Positions 1 to 8,499 are shown, counted from the stretch's first letter. The stretch is 64,000 nucleotides of DNA from Actinokineospora spheciospongiae (GCF_000564855.1 NZ_AYXG01000165.1:1-64000); one strand, 5' to 3'. Program-made: numbers and translations. The notes: generated by a model not told the origin, from the sequence alone.

Positions 1-33
1 CGGGGATGGAGGACCTTCGGCCGGGGCTCCCGA

Positions 34-1455
34 TCAGGGGATGGCGGCGGCCTGGGCGCGGGCGACTGCCTCCGCGCGGTCCTCGGGGAGGAGGAAGCCG
101 AACCGGACGGCCACGTCGGCCGCGTCGGTGAACTTGGTGACGTACGCCTCGTGGGTGGGGTAGAGCTGCTTGAGGCGGTCGGCGGTGAACGGCTTGGTGG
201 TGCCCAGCAGCAGGCAGGCGCCGGTGACGTTGCCGCCGCTGTTGTTGGGGCCGTACGCGGCGACCGGGGTCACCAGGTCGGGCAGGCGCACGCCGCCGAG
301 GGCGTTGCCGTCCTTGTCGCGCTGGATGAGGGTGCCGAACCAGGCGTCGATCGGCTGGGCGCTGGGCGGCGGCGGCCCGCCCTGTGCCCAGGACTCCAGG
401 TGGGAGAAGGCGGCGTTCTCGGCGTAGCGGAAGGTCATCGAGTTGATCGGGGTGTCGCAGTACGTCGCGGCACCGTCGTTGATCGCCTTGTCGCGGGCGT
501 TGACCGGGTTGTAGGTGTCCAGCCCGTACTGGTCGGCGTGGGCGGTGCCCGCCACCTCCCAGGTGCGCACCCGGTCGGTGTTCTGCCGGGCCGAGGACGA
601 CAGCGGGACGTCGGTCTCGGACTGGAGGACGAAGACCGGGACGTTCAGGTCGGCACGGATCTTCGCCGAGATCGGCGGGAGGCCGCCCGCGATGGCCGCG
701 GCGCCGCCGCTGCGCCCGTGGACCATGATGCCGTCGAACACGTCGTCCTTGGGCTGGATGGCGTTGGCGTAGGTGACGAGCCTGCCCGCGGACTGCGAGT
801 GCCCGGAGGCCAGGACCGTGCGCGGGGTGCCGCCGCCGATGATCGACGGGTTCGCCCGGACCGCGCGGGCCGCCTGCGACAGCACGTCGTAGGAGATGGT
901 GTCGTTGGGCAGGTCCACCCCGGCGTAGCGGTCGGGGTCGAGCTGGGTCAGCTTGTCCGCGCCGCGCTTCTGGGCGGTGACGCCGATGTAGGCGTAGCCC
1001 TCGCGGGCGAAGTGCTCGTAGGACTGGGACAGGTCGACGGGGATGTCCACGCCGAAGCTGACGTTGAGCCACTCGACGACGACGGTGCCGTTGAACTTCG
1101 CCGGGTCGCTGGGCCGCTCGACGAGGAGCCGGGTGGTGTAGGCGGTCCCGGTCCCGGTGACCTTGGTGTTCCACCGGCCGTCGTCGGTCCACAGCCCCGA
1201 CTGGTCGTAGGTGGTGGCGGTGCCGGACATCAGGTACTCGTCCTCGGTGTACCCGAGCCGGTCGAGGTCGACGATCCCCTCGGCTCCGCTGAGCGGGTGC
1301 CCGCCGCCCGCCCCGGGGGCGATCCTGGTGACGGTCGGCTCCCCGGCCGCCTGCGCCGCGTCGGCACCCGGCACCCCGACGGCGACCACGCCCGCCGCCA
1401 CGCAGGACACCACGGCCGCTGCCCACGGCCACTTGGAGCGGAACCTCGCACCCAT
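34..1455 (-). CDS. Secreted alpha/beta-hydrolase domain protein
   Basis: About 473 residues. It resembles the large actinobacterial family annotated as alpha/beta hydrolase domain-containing protein, exported and of unknown substrate. The chosen start at 1455 has a GGAGAAGG ribosome site just upstream; an ATG at 1494 lacks one. Residues 1-35 form a Sec signal peptide (basic start, then an alanine/valine-rich core ending near ADAAQA). A nucleophile elbow GHSQS lies in the middle of the chain, and a GTAHAD motif further on probably supplies the catalytic histidine. It stands alone, with a TetR gene upstream on the same strand. Family is fairly sure; substrate is unknown. Confidence 0.8.
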   Translation of the reverse strand: MGARFRSKWPWAAAVVSCVAAGVVAVGVPGADAAQAAGEPTVTRIAPGAGGGHPLSGAEGIVDLDRLGYTEDEYLMSGTATTYDQSGLWTDDGRWNTKVTGTGTAYTTRLLVERPSDPAKFNGTVVVEWLNVSFGVDIPVDLSQSYEHFAREGYAYIGVTAQKRGADKLTQLDPDRYAGVDLPNDTISYDVLSQAARAVRANPSIIGGGTPRTVLASGHSQSAGRLVTYANAIQPKDDVFDGIMVHGRSGGAAAIAGGLPPISAKIRADLNVPVFVLQSETDVPLSSSARQNTDRVRTWEVAGTAHADQYGLDTYNPVNARDKAINDGAATYCDTPINSMTFRYAENAAFSHLESWAQGGPPPPSAQPIDAWFGTLIQRDKDGNALGGVRLPDLVTPVAAYGPNNSGGNVTGACLLLGTTKPFTADRLKQLYPTHEAYVTKFTDAADVAVRFGFLLPEDRAEAVARAQAAAIP

Positions 1456-1660
1456 GCCTTCTCCGACCTCCGGGTCGCCGCACTGGTTGGTCATCGAAGT
1501 GTTGCACCCCCGATACCGCGCCGCAATCGTTGTGCGCCAAGGAAAGTTGTCATTTCGTGCTTGGTCCGGCGGTGTTTTCCCGCATCGCGCGAGCGGGTTC
1601 GCCCCCGGTTGACACCTCGCCGCGCGGGACCTGGCAGGAGCGTGACAACCGCGGGCCGGA

Positions 1661-2287
1661 TCAGCGCGAGACCCTGCGCAGCCTGCCCCGCAGCGCCCGC
1701 CGGGCCACCGGCCCCAGGTCGTCGACGACCTCGACCAGGACGGCCAGCCGGTCCAGGGCGTCCAGGGCGGCCGCGGCGCCGCCGGGGTCGACGCCCTCGT
1801 ACAGCTCCAGGCCGATGAAGGCCGCGCTCACCGCCCTGGCCAGCCCGGCCGTGTCGAGGACCTCCGCCGCGGGCGAGTCGGCCAGCAGCCGCACCAGCGC
1901 CGCCTCGATCGGGTCGATCCACAGCCGCAGCGCCGCCGCGGTCGCCTCGGCCAGGGACGGGTCGGTCTGCGCGCCCGCGAGCAGTTGCGCCAGCACCGCC
2001 ACGTTGCCCGCCGCGCGCTCCTCCGCGTGCAGGGCCAGGCCCAGGGCGAGCAGGCCGCGCAGGTCGGCCACGGCGGCGATCCGGTCGGCGAACCGGGCGA
2101 CCCTGGCCTCGGTGTTGGCCAGGCAGGCGGCCCGCAGCAGGTCGTGCACGGTGCCGAAGTGGTAGAAGACCAGCGCCTGGTTGACCCCCGCGGTGGCGGC
2201 GATGGTGCGGGCCGAGGTCCCGGCGAAGCCGTGCGCGCGGATCGTCTCGATGGCACCGTCGATCAGGCGCCCGCGGGTGTCGGCCAT
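1661..2287 (-). CDS. TetR family transcriptional regulator
   Basis: A 208-residue protein with an N-terminal helix-turn-helix (RTIAATAGVNQALVFYHF) followed by an all-alpha ligand-binding domain. The start MADTRGRLIDGAIETIR at 2287 was chosen because the TetR homology begins there; the frame stays open for a further 1.2 kb upstream without coding character. It is divergent from the quinone oxidoreductase at 2393. Two direct CGGTAGCG copies at 2295-2302 and 2304-2311, just outside the start codon, are a plausible operator. It probably represses itself and the reductase; the ligand cannot be read from sequence. Confidence 0.88.
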   Translation of the reverse strand: MADTRGRLIDGAIETIRAHGFAGTSARTIAATAGVNQALVFYHFGTVHDLLRAACLANTEARVARFADRIAAVADLRGLLALGLALHAEERAAGNVAVLAQLLAGAQTDPSLAEATAAALRLWIDPIEAALVRLLADSPAAEVLDTAGLARAVSAAFIGLELYEGVDPGGAAAALDALDRLAVLVEVVDDLGPVARRALRGRLRRVSR

Positions 2288-2392
2288 GGGCCCACGGTAG
2301 CGCCGGTAGCGTGGCCGGGCGGGCGGGGATTCCCCCCGGGTCGGGAGCGCCCGGAGCGGACCCCGGCACCAGGGGATCGAGGAGGCACCGGA

Positions 2393-3358
2393 GTGCGGGC
2401 AGTGCGGTTCCACGAGTTCGGCGACCCGGGGGTGCTGCGGCTGGAGGACGTGGCGGACCCGGTGCCCGCGGCGGACGAGGTGCTGGTCCGGGTCGAGGCG
2501 GCGGGGACGTCCTACTTGGACGCGCAACTGCGGGCGGGGTCGGCCGCGACGCGGTGGTTCCCGATGCCCGGTCTGCCGTGGAGCCCGGGGTTCCAGGTGG
2601 CGGGCGCGGTGGTCGCGGCGGCGGACCCCGGGCTCATCGGCACCCGGGTGGTGGCGGGCCTGTGCGGCGGCGGGTACGCGGAGCTGGCGGCGGTGCCGGT
2701 GGCGTCGCTGGTGCGGCTGCCGCCGGGGGTGGGCGTCGAGCGGGCGGTGGCGCTCAACGGGCACGGGGCGATGGCGGTCGGGCTGATGGAGACCGGGCTG
2801 CCCGCCGCCGGTGAGGTGGTGCTGGTGCTGGCGGCGGCCGGGGGCGTCGGCGGGCTGGTGGTGCAGTTGGCGAAGCGGGCGGGCGCGGTCGTGGTGGGGG
2901 CGGCGGGCGGGCCGGAGAAGTGCGCGACCGCGGCGGCCCTGGGCGCCGACCACGTCGTCGACTACTCGCGCCCGGACTGGGCGGACCGGGTCCGGGCCCT
3001 GGTCAGCCCGGTGGCCCTGCTCTTCGACGGCGTCGGCGGGCACCTCAGCGCGACCGCGATGGGCCTGCTGGCCCCGGGCACCGGCCGCGCGGTCGTGCAC
3101 GGCACGGCGGCGTCGAACTCCCCCGGGTTCACCGCCGCGGACGTCCTCGTGCACGGCCTGACGGTCACCGGTTTCGGCCCCCGGGTGGCCCACGAACCGG
3201 CCCGCGCCATGGGTCTGCGCACCGAGGCCATGCGCCTGGGTGTCCTGGGGCTGCTCAACCCGATCACCGCCCCGCCCGTGCCCCTGGCCGAGGCGGCGAC
3301 CGCCCACCGGCTCCTGGAGGCCCGCCGGACGATCGGCACCGTGGTCCTCACCCCCTGA
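2393..3358 (+). CDS. Zinc-type alcohol dehydrogenase-like quinone oxidoreductase
   Basis: A 321-residue medium-chain dehydrogenase/reductase of the NADPH:quinone reductase branch. It has the N-terminal GroES-like fold (VRAVRFHEFGDPGVLRLEDV) and a Rossmann domain with the dinucleotide loop AAAGGVGGLVVQLAK near residue 145. The cysteine/histidine zinc ligands of true alcohol dehydrogenases are absent, so a zinc-free reductase of quinones or enones is expected. The GTG start at 2393 follows GGAGGCACCGGA. It is divergent from the TetR gene at 1661-2287, which is its likely regulator. Confidence 0.87.
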   Translation: MRAVRFHEFGDPGVLRLEDVADPVPAADEVLVRVEAAGTSYLDAQLRAGSAATRWFPMPGLPWSPGFQVAGAVVAAADPGLIGTRVVAGLCGGGYAELAAVPVASLVRLPPGVGVERAVALNGHGAMAVGLMETGLPAAGEVVLVLAAAGGVGGLVVQLAKRAGAVVVGAAGGPEKCATAAALGADHVVDYSRPDWADRVRALVSPVALLFDGVGGHLSATAMGLLAPGTGRAVVHGTAASNSPGFTAADVLVHGLTVTGFGPRVAHEPARAMGLRTEAMRLGVLGLLNPITAPPVPLAEAATAHRLLEARRTIGTVVLTP

Positions 3359-3395
3359 ACCACCCGCGCGGTCTCGGAACTGGTAAGAGGCAGCC

Positions 3396-3758
3396 ATGCG
3401 CATCAACGCCGCCGTCCTGGCGGCCGTCTCGGCGGGCGGGGTGCTCGGCGCCCTGGCCCGGTACGGGCTGGGCACGCTGCTCCCGGCGCCCTGGGCCACC
3501 TGGCTGGTCAACGTGAGCGGGTGCCTGCTGATCGGCGCGCTGATGGCGGTGATCACCCGCACCGGCCCGCACAGCCCGCTGCTGCGCCCGTTCCTCGGGG
3601 TCGGGTTCCTCGGCGGCTACACGACCTTCTCCACCGCCGTGGTCGACACGGTGCACCTGCCGCCGCCGACCGCGCTGCTCTACCTGTTCGGCACCCTCTT
3701 CGCCGCCGTGCCCGCGGTGGCGCTGGGCTGGGCCGCGGCGGCGAAGGTGCTCCGGTGA
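3396..3758 (+). CDS. crcB: Fluoride exporter CrcB/Fluc, first subunit
   Basis: A 120-residue, four-helix membrane protein of the Fluc fluoride-channel family. The signature GGYTTFSTAVVD is near residue 72, and the conserved asparagine of NVSGCLL is in helix 2. Fluc channels are dual-topology dimers. Here two adjacent genes overlap by four bases, a common arrangement in Gram-positive bacteria where the two proteins form a heterodimer. Start at 3396 follows AAGAGGCAG. No fluoride riboswitch is evident in the 37-base gap before it. Confidence 0.93.
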   Translation: MRINAAVLAAVSAGGVLGALARYGLGTLLPAPWATWLVNVSGCLLIGALMAVITRTGPHSPLLRPFLGVGFLGGYTTFSTAVVDTVHLPPPTALLYLFGTLFAAVPAVALGWAAAAKVLR

Positions 3759-4102
3759 CCGCGCTGCTGGTGGCCCTGGGGGCGGCGGTCGGGGCGCCGC
3801 TGCGGTACCTGGTCGACCAGGCCGTGCAGCGCCGGAGCGGGGGGCGGTTCCCGCTCGGGACGCTCGTGGTCAACGTGGTGGGCAGCCTGGTCCTGGGTTT
3901 CCTGGTGGGCCTGCCGGTGTCGACACCGCTGATGGCGTTGCTGGGCACCGGGTTCTGCGGCGCGCTGACCACCTACTCCACGTTCGGCTTCGAGACGTTC
4001 CGGCTGCTCCAGGGCGGCCGGTGGGTGGCGGCGGTCGGCAACGCCGCCGTCAGCCTCACCCTCGGGCTGGGGGCGGCGTTCCTGGGGTTGTCGCTGGCTT
4101 GA
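3755..4102 (+). CDS. crcB: Fluoride exporter CrcB/Fluc, second subunit
   Basis: A 115-residue partner of the preceding gene. Its GTG start at 3755 overlaps the stop of the first crcB (GTGA), so the two are translationally coupled. Four hydrophobic helices, NVVGSLVLGF in helix 2 and the family signature TTYSTFGFET near residue 72 are all present. The last 47 bases overlap the 3' end of the convergent gene at 4056-5249, so the two transcripts are antisense at their ends. Confidence 0.93.
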   Translation: MTALLVALGAAVGAPLRYLVDQAVQRRSGGRFPLGTLVVNVVGSLVLGFLVGLPVSTPLMALLGTGFCGALTTYSTFGFETFRLLQGGRWVAAVGNAAVSLTLGLGAAFLGLSLA

Positions 4103-5249
4103 CCACGCAACCGCTGCACGCGGTGGCGGCCGGGGTGCGGTAGTGCAGGCAGCAGCTACGCCGCCTCCCGTCCTCGGCCAGCGCCGCCGCCAGCTCGGGG
4201 ATCGCGGTCAACCGCTCGGCGGGGGCGTTCGGCACGGCCCGCAGCGCGGAGGCCAGCGACGAGGCGGCGTTGCCCCACAGCAACCCCCGCGCGATCCGGG
4301 TCGTGGCGTGCAGGGCGTCGTGCAGGGGCCGCAGCAGGTCGTCGACGACGACGCGGGTCAGCAGCGGGACCGGGTCGGCGGCCGTCCAGCCGCTGGGGTC
4401 GGGCAGGCTCAACCGCAGGGTGGTGGTCGGGTCCAGCCGCACCCGCAGCCGGTCCAGGTCGGGCACCAGCCCCGGCGCGGCCAGCGCCAGCGACCACACC
4501 CCGGCCACCAGCCGGTAGTGCAGCAGCGACGCCGCCACCCGGGTCTCGCGCACCCCCAGCTCCCCGGCGACCTCGTCGACGTGCGCGGCGAGCAGCGCCC
4601 GGTCGGCCAGCAGCGCCCGCAGCGCGACGCCGTCCCCGGTGTCGGTGTCGGTATCGCTGACGTAGCGGCACCGGGTGGCCGCGTCGGTCACCGCCGCCCG
4701 CACCCGCCCCGGGTCCGCCCGGCGCGCCCCGGCGCCGGGCGCGAAGGCGGCGGCGATGTGCCCCGCCTCGGTGAGGCGGGCGGGGGTGCCGGTGCGCACG
4801 AGGCCGTCGGGGGTCAGCAGCCACAGCGTGTCGCCCGCGGCCACGGCCAGGTCGGGGTCACGGGTGCCGACCACCACTGCGGCGTCGTGCCGGGCGGCCA
4901 GCTCGCGCAGGCGGGCGGTGAGGCGGGCCCGGGCCGGGCCGTCGAGGGCGGGGTCCGACTGGTCCAGCAGCAGCAGGCCGGGGCAGGCGGGGACCTCGTC
5001 GCCGGGCAGCAGGGCGACCAGGCGGGAGCGTTCGGCCGGGGCGAGCGCGTCCAGGTCGGCGCCGTCGAGGCACACGCGCCCGGCGAGGGCGGGGCTGCCG
5101 CCCGCCAGCGTGCGCAGCAGGGTCGACTTGCCCACGCCCGCGGGCCCGAGGACGACCGTGACCGCGCCCGCCCTGGCGTGGGCGGTGACCCCGCTGAAGA
5201 GGACGTGGTCGTCGTACCCGACGGTCAGGTTTATCAGGTGAACGCACAT
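4056..5249 (-). CDS. Degenerate ABC ATPase fused to a FhuF-like ferric reductase domain
   Basis: A 397-residue two-domain protein. Residues 1-165 resemble siderophore-uptake ABC ATPases: Walker A GPAGVGKSTLL and a Walker B-like LLLLDQSDPALD. However, the chain runs from RLVALLPGD almost directly into Walker B. The Q-loop glutamine, the helical subdomain and the LSGGQ signature are missing, and the catalytic glutamate after Walker B is glutamine. The C-terminal 230 residues end in CC-x10-C-x2-C (starting SCCLHYR), the [2Fe-2S] ligand pattern of FhuF siderophore-iron reductases. Role inferred: cytoplasmic release of iron from siderophores. The ABC part may bind but not turn over ATP. Start is 5249, or ATG 5258. 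Confidence 0.75.
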   Translation of the reverse strand: MCVHLINLTVGYDDHVLFSGVTAHARAGAVTVVLGPAGVGKSTLLRTLAGGSPALAGRVCLDGADLDALAPAERSRLVALLPGDEVPACPGLLLLDQSDPALDGPARARLTARLRELAARHDAAVVVGTRDPDLAVAAGDTLWLLTPDGLVRTGTPARLTEAGHIAAAFAPGAGARRADPGRVRAAVTDAATRCRYVSDTDTDTGDGVALRALLADRALLAAHVDEVAGELGVRETRVAASLLHYRLVAGVWSLALAAPGLVPDLDRLRVRLDPTTTLRLSLPDPSGWTAADPVPLLTRVVVDDLLRPLHDALHATTRIARGLLWGNAASSLASALRAVPNAPAERLTAIPELAAALAEDGRRRSCCLHYRTPAATACSGCVVKPATTPGTPPPARG

Positions 5250-5279
5250 GCCACACATTCCGTTGCTCGACGCGGTTGG

Positions 5280-5311
5280 CCCGGGAAAGCGCTCGATAAA
5301 GCTTTCCCGGG
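5280..5311. promoter_or_regulatory. Perfect 11-bp inverted repeat upstream of the ABC-FhuF gene
   Basis: CCCGGGAAAGC and GCTTTCCCGGG are perfect inverted arms separated by GCTCGATAAA. The element lies 30-60 bases upstream of the start at 5249 and also downstream of the HxlR gene on the same strand. There is no U tract. It could be an operator for the ABC-FhuF gene or a terminator of the gene before it. It does not match the DtxR/IdeR iron box seen at 31432. Confidence 0.45.
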
Positions 5312-5537
5312 AATTGCGCCCGGAGTGACGGAATCGCATTCCAACACTGTCACCGCCCCACCGGGTGAAGCGGCGACGCGCACGGATGCGTTGCACGGCA
5401 TGACAAAGGGCCTTCCAAGGGAATTTCGGCCGGGTTCAACCGAATGATGACGATCTTCCCTGGAATCGGCACGGTGAAGTGTTGTGGATCACACCGTCCA
5501 GGTGAAACAGTGGGATTCCGCTTCCATTCCGATAACC

Positions 5538-5554
5538 GCCGGAACTTTTCCGGC
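5538..5554. terminator. Short hairpin downstream of the HxlR gene
   Basis: GCCGGAA-CTT-TTCCGGC, a perfect 7-bp stem with a 3-base loop, lies 64 bases past the HxlR stop. There is no U run, so it is a weak terminator candidate. Apart from this hairpin and the 5280-5311 repeat, I see nothing in the 368-base gap 5250-5617. Confidence 0.3.
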
Positions 5555-5617
5555 GCCCGGCCCGACCCGCGCGGCGCGGCCGGGGCGCGGGTTGAGCGGG
5601 CGGAGCCGGTCCACCGC

Positions 5618-6073
5618 CTACGGCCGGGCCGCGCCCGGACCGGGGAGCAGGTCGATGTCGCCCGCGTGCATCGGCAGGCCGCAGTGCGCGCACCGCAGGT
5701 CGACGGCGGCGACCTGCCCGCAGGCGTGGTGGCGGTAGAGGACCGGCGGGCCCGCCTGGCCCGCGAGCCACCTGTCGCCCCAGCCGACCATCACCATGAG
5801 CACGTCGACGAGTTCGGTCCCCTTGTCGGTGAGGACGTACTCGTACCGCGGCCGCCGGTCGTAGGGGCGGCGTTCGAGGACGCCGCGGTCGACGAGGTGG
5901 TTGAGCCGTTCGGTCAGCACCTTGCGGGAGATGCCGAGGTCGGCCTGGAGTTGCTCGAACCGGGAGAGGCCGACCCAGACGTCGCGCAGGATCAAGGGGG
6001 ACCACGGCTCCCCGATGACGTCGAGCGTCCGCGCGATCGAGCAGGCCATCCCGCTGAAGTCCGTCCGTTGCAT
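5618..6073 (-). CDS. HxlR family winged-helix regulator
   Basis: A 151-residue HxlR-type regulator. It opens with the conserved cysteine segment FSGMACSIARTLDVIGEPWSP, followed by the winged helix (LGISRKVLTERLNHLVDRG) and the wing (RRPRYEYVLTDKG). A C-terminal extension carries CGQ and CAHCG cysteines, which could sense redox or bind metal; this is inference. It is divergent from the oxidoreductase at 6164, with a perfect palindrome between the two starts, so it most likely controls that small operon and itself. Confidence 0.9.
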   Translation of the reverse strand: MQRTDFSGMACSIARTLDVIGEPWSPLILRDVWVGLSRFEQLQADLGISRKVLTERLNHLVDRGVLERRPYDRRPRYEYVLTDKGTELVDVLMVMVGWGDRWLAGQAGPPVLYRHHACGQVAAVDLRCAHCGLPMHAGDIDLLPGPGAARP

Positions 6074-6094
6074 GGGAGCAGTCTAACGTTCAGG

Positions 6095-6109
6095 GTTCCC
6101 TGAGGGAAC
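6095..6109. promoter_or_regulatory. Probable HxlR operator
   Basis: GTTCCC-TGA-GGGAAC is a perfect 15-bp palindrome, midway between the divergent starts at 6073 and 6164. Its position and symmetry fit binding by a dimeric winged-helix regulator. The assignment to the HxlR protein at 5618-6073 is inference. Confidence 0.6.
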
Positions 6110-6163
6110 TCCGACTGCTACGGTAACGGAGTCTTCTCAAGGAACCCCGAAGGAGAACCCCCG

Positions 6164-6547
6164 ATGCTGACCCCCGCCGTGCGCCGAGCCCTCGACGGCA
6201 CCTCGCTGGCCCACCTGGCCACCGTCCTGCCCGACGGATCGCCGCACACCACCCCGCTCTGGATCGGCACCCACGACGACCACGTCGTCTTCTTCACCGG
6301 CCCGGACTCCCGCAAGGCCCGCAACCTGCGCCGCGACCCCCGGGTGGCGCTGTCCCTGACCACCCCGGACAACCCCTACGAACCCATCACCGTCCGCGGC
6401 CGCGTCACCACCTGGCTCGACGGCGACGCGGCCTGGGCGATCATCGACCGGATCGCCACCAAGTACACCGGTCAGCCGTACTCGCGCGACGAAGACCGCG
6501 TCGTCGCGGTCATCGCCCCCGACCGCCAGGCGGTGGGCGTCGGATGA
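6164..6547 (+). CDS. PPOX-class, probably F420-dependent, split-barrel oxidoreductase
   Basis: A 127-residue pyridoxamine-5'-phosphate-oxidase-like split barrel of the actinobacterial F420-dependent class. Recognisable parts are LAHLATVLPDGSPHTTPLWIG near residue 12, the RKARNLRRDPRVALSL strand-helix that binds the cofactor phosphate, and a short C-terminus. AGGAG at 6151 places the start at 6164. It overlaps the next gene by four bases (ATGA), so the two are coupled. Cofactor (F420 or FMN) cannot be settled from sequence. Confidence 0.85.
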   Translation: MLTPAVRRALDGTSLAHLATVLPDGSPHTTPLWIGTHDDHVVFFTGPDSRKARNLRRDPRVALSLTTPDNPYEPITVRGRVTTWLDGDAAWAIIDRIATKYTGQPYSRDEDRVVAVIAPDRQAVGVG

Positions 6548-6993
6548 GCGGCGTGCGGCGGTTCGACCACGTCGGCGTCGTCGTGGACGACCTGGACCTG
6601 GTCGCGGGGTTCTTCGTCGACCTCGGGTTCGAGCGCGGCGACCCGATGCGCGTCGAGGGCGGGTGGGTGGACCGGATCGTCGGCCTCGACGGGGTCCGGG
6701 CGGACATGGTGCCCGTCAACGCCCCGGACGGCGGCGGGTGGCTGGAGCTGACCAAGTTCCACCGGCCGGTCGACCCGGCGCCCGCGCAGGGCCCGCAGGC
6801 CAACCGCCTGGGCTTGCGGCACGTCGCCTGCGTCGTCGACGACCTCGACGGTGTTGTCGAACGGTTGCGGGACAAGGGGTGGGGCACGGTCGGCGACGTC
6901 GTCGACCACGAGAACACCTTCCGCCTCTGCTACGTCGGCGGGCCCGAGGGGCTCATCGTGGAACTGGCCGAGCGGGTCGAGGCGGCGGCCTGA
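6544..6993 (+). CDS. VOC (glyoxalase/bleomycin-resistance fold) protein
   Basis: A 149-residue vicinal-oxygen-chelate protein made of two beta-alpha-beta-beta-beta repeats: residues 5-60 starting at FDHVGVVVDDLD, and 80-145 starting at LRHVACVVDDLD. Metal ligands expected for the fold are visible as H7, E58 or nearby, H85 and E138. The ATGA overlap with the oxidoreductase makes it the second gene of an HxlR-controlled operon. Substrate unknown; lyase, dioxygenase or drug-binding roles are all possible. Confidence 0.85.
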   Translation: MSGVRRFDHVGVVVDDLDLVAGFFVDLGFERGDPMRVEGGWVDRIVGLDGVRADMVPVNAPDGGGWLELTKFHRPVDPAPAQGPQANRLGLRHVACVVDDLDGVVERLRDKGWGTVGDVVDHENTFRLCYVGGPEGLIVELAERVEAAA

Positions 6994-7003
6994 GCGGGGT
7001 TGG

Positions 7004-7474
7004 TCAGTACTTCTGGAGGAGGAAGTAGGTCTGGAGGGAGTTCGTCGAGCAGTTGGTGGTGTTCGTGGTGGCCGAGTAGGTGTAGCCGGGGGGCACGTTG
7101 CACGACCAGACCCCGGTCAGGTTGCGGCGGACCGGGTCGAGCACGGTGAACTCCGCGACGTACTGCGAGGTGCCGCAGGCGGTCGTGTTCGTCATGCGGG
7201 CGATGGCGAAGTTCGGCGGGACCCAGCACACGGTCGAGTTGCTGATGTCGAGGTTCGTGTAGTCCGAGAGCGTGAACTCGGTGGCGTACTGCGAGGTGCC
7301 GCACCTGGTCGACCAGGAAACGCGCGAGTAGGTGTACCCGGACGGCACCCAGCACGCCTGGGTGCCGTGCAGGCTCGTGGTCCCGGCCGCGTCGGCGGAA
7401 CCGCCCAGCAGGACCGAGAACCCGGCGGCCAGGGTGGCGACCAGCATGCCCGCGAACCGCTTCTCGCGCCCCAT
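7004..7474 (-). CDS. Secreted protein with three cysteine-containing repeats, function unknown
   Basis: 156 residues with a clear Sec signal peptide (MGREKRFAGMLVATLAAGF, cleavage near SADAAG). The mature part is three repeats of roughly 42 residues. Each opens with CWVP or CNVPP and carries a second cysteine about 18 residues on (RCGTSQY, ACGTSQY, NCSTNSL), suggesting one disulfide per repeat. It is rich in Thr, Ser, Tyr and Asn, as expected for a small secreted surface or inhibitor-like protein. I do not recognise the family. No operon partner is evident. Confidence 0.7.
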   Translation of the reverse strand: MGREKRFAGMLVATLAAGFSVLLGGSADAAGTTSLHGTQACWVPSGYTYSRVSWSTRCGTSQYATEFTLSDYTNLDISNSTVCWVPPNFAIARMTNTTACGTSQYVAEFTVLDPVRRNLTGVWSCNVPPGYTYSATTNTTNCSTNSLQTYFLLQKY

Positions 7475-7695
7475 CGTCTTCCCCTCGTCCGATCCTCCCG
7501 GCGACCTGCCGCCGCCGGGAGCCAGTCGATCACCAGGCGCGTCGGGGAGGTACCTCTGAAAGACGCAACGGGGTTCATCCCCAACGGAATTCACCCTGTG
7601 TTCACCGCCTTGCCCACGCCTCTTCCCGACCCGGCGGAGGCGTTGACCGGTGCTGCGGATCACCGCCTCCGAGCACTCCGCGTCCGCCCACCGGC

Positions 7696-8499
7696 TCAAG
7701 CGCCCCCGGCCGCGAGCAGGTGGCGCAGAGTGTCCCGGGTCGCGGGGGTGGTGAGGGCGGTGGCGTCGAGGTGGCGCAGGAACTCGGCGTGCCGGGCGGT
7801 GGCGGTGGGGTTCTCCAGCAGGAGGTCGGTGCCGAGCTGTTCGATGTGGACGATCGGCGGGAAGTGGCCGGTGGTCAGGACCCGGAAGCCGGGGTGCGGA
7901 GCGGTGGAGCCTGGGAGCAGGCGGATTCTCGGCAGGTGGTCGTCCAGCAGGTGGTGGAGTTGGTCGCGCAGGACTTCGCCGGTGAGGGCGGGGTGGCGCA
8001 GCACCCGGGGGTGCAGGAGGAACCGGCTGATCCGCAGCGCGGCTTGGTGCCCGGGCCGCGGGTCGGCCGACTGCTCGACGGCGCGGTCGTAGGCGGCGGT
8101 GCGCAGCGGTCGGGGGATCAGGTCGGAAGCGAACCAGGTGATGGCGTCGGCGATGGCCTCGACGTCGTGCACGATGGTCCGGCCGCCGCCGGGGTGGATG
8201 ATCCACTCGGTGCGGTCGGCGGTGGCCCGCCGCTCGTAGAGCACGGGGCGGCGGGCGGCGGGGACGTCCAGCACCGCGCACAGCCCACCGATCTCCAGGG
8301 CGGTCGGCACCCGGCGGCCCGTCATGACCCGGTTGACCATCGCCGGGGACATCGACATGGCCTGGGCGAGGTCCCGGGTGCTGAACCCGCGCGCCCGCCG
8401 GGCTTCGTCGAGTTCACGCGCGAGCAGCAGGCCGCGCAGGGTCTTGGCCCGGGAGAGGTCGTTGTCCTGCGGTCGGCTGGTTGTGTTCACTGTGGACAT
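7696..8499 (-). CDS. XRE-family helix-turn-helix regulator
   Basis: 267 residues: an N-terminal HTH_3 domain (STRDLAQAMSMSPAMVNRVMTGRRVP, near residue 42) and a C-terminal effector-like region of the type found in actinobacterial DUF5753 regulators. The core MSPAMxNRVMTGRRxPTALE is shared with the gene at 37278-38075, so the two are paralogues. It is divergent from the XRE-DUF397 pair at 8679. Target genes unknown. Confidence 0.83.
   Translation of the reverse strand: MSTVNTTSRPQDNDLSRAKTLRGLLLARELDEARRARGFSTRDLAQAMSMSPAMVNRVMTGRRVPTALEIGGLCAVLDVPAARRPVLYERRATADRTEWIIHPGGGRTIVHDVEAIADAITWFASDLIPRPLRTAAYDRAVEQSADPRPGHQAALRISRFLLHPRVLRHPALTGEVLRDQLHHLLDDHLPRIRLLPGSTAPHPGFRVLTTGHFPPIVHIEQLGTDLLLENPTATARHAEFLRHLDATALTTPATRDTLRHLLAAGGA

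Noticed and set aside
1-33. A gene fragment at the left edge
   Set aside because: Only 33 bases remain before the hydrolase stop; nothing can be supported.
2290-3562. Extension of the TetR frame (1661-2287) to a 633-codon protein
   Set aside because: TetR homology begins exactly at the ATG at 2287; the extension is antisense to the quinone reductase and low-complexity.
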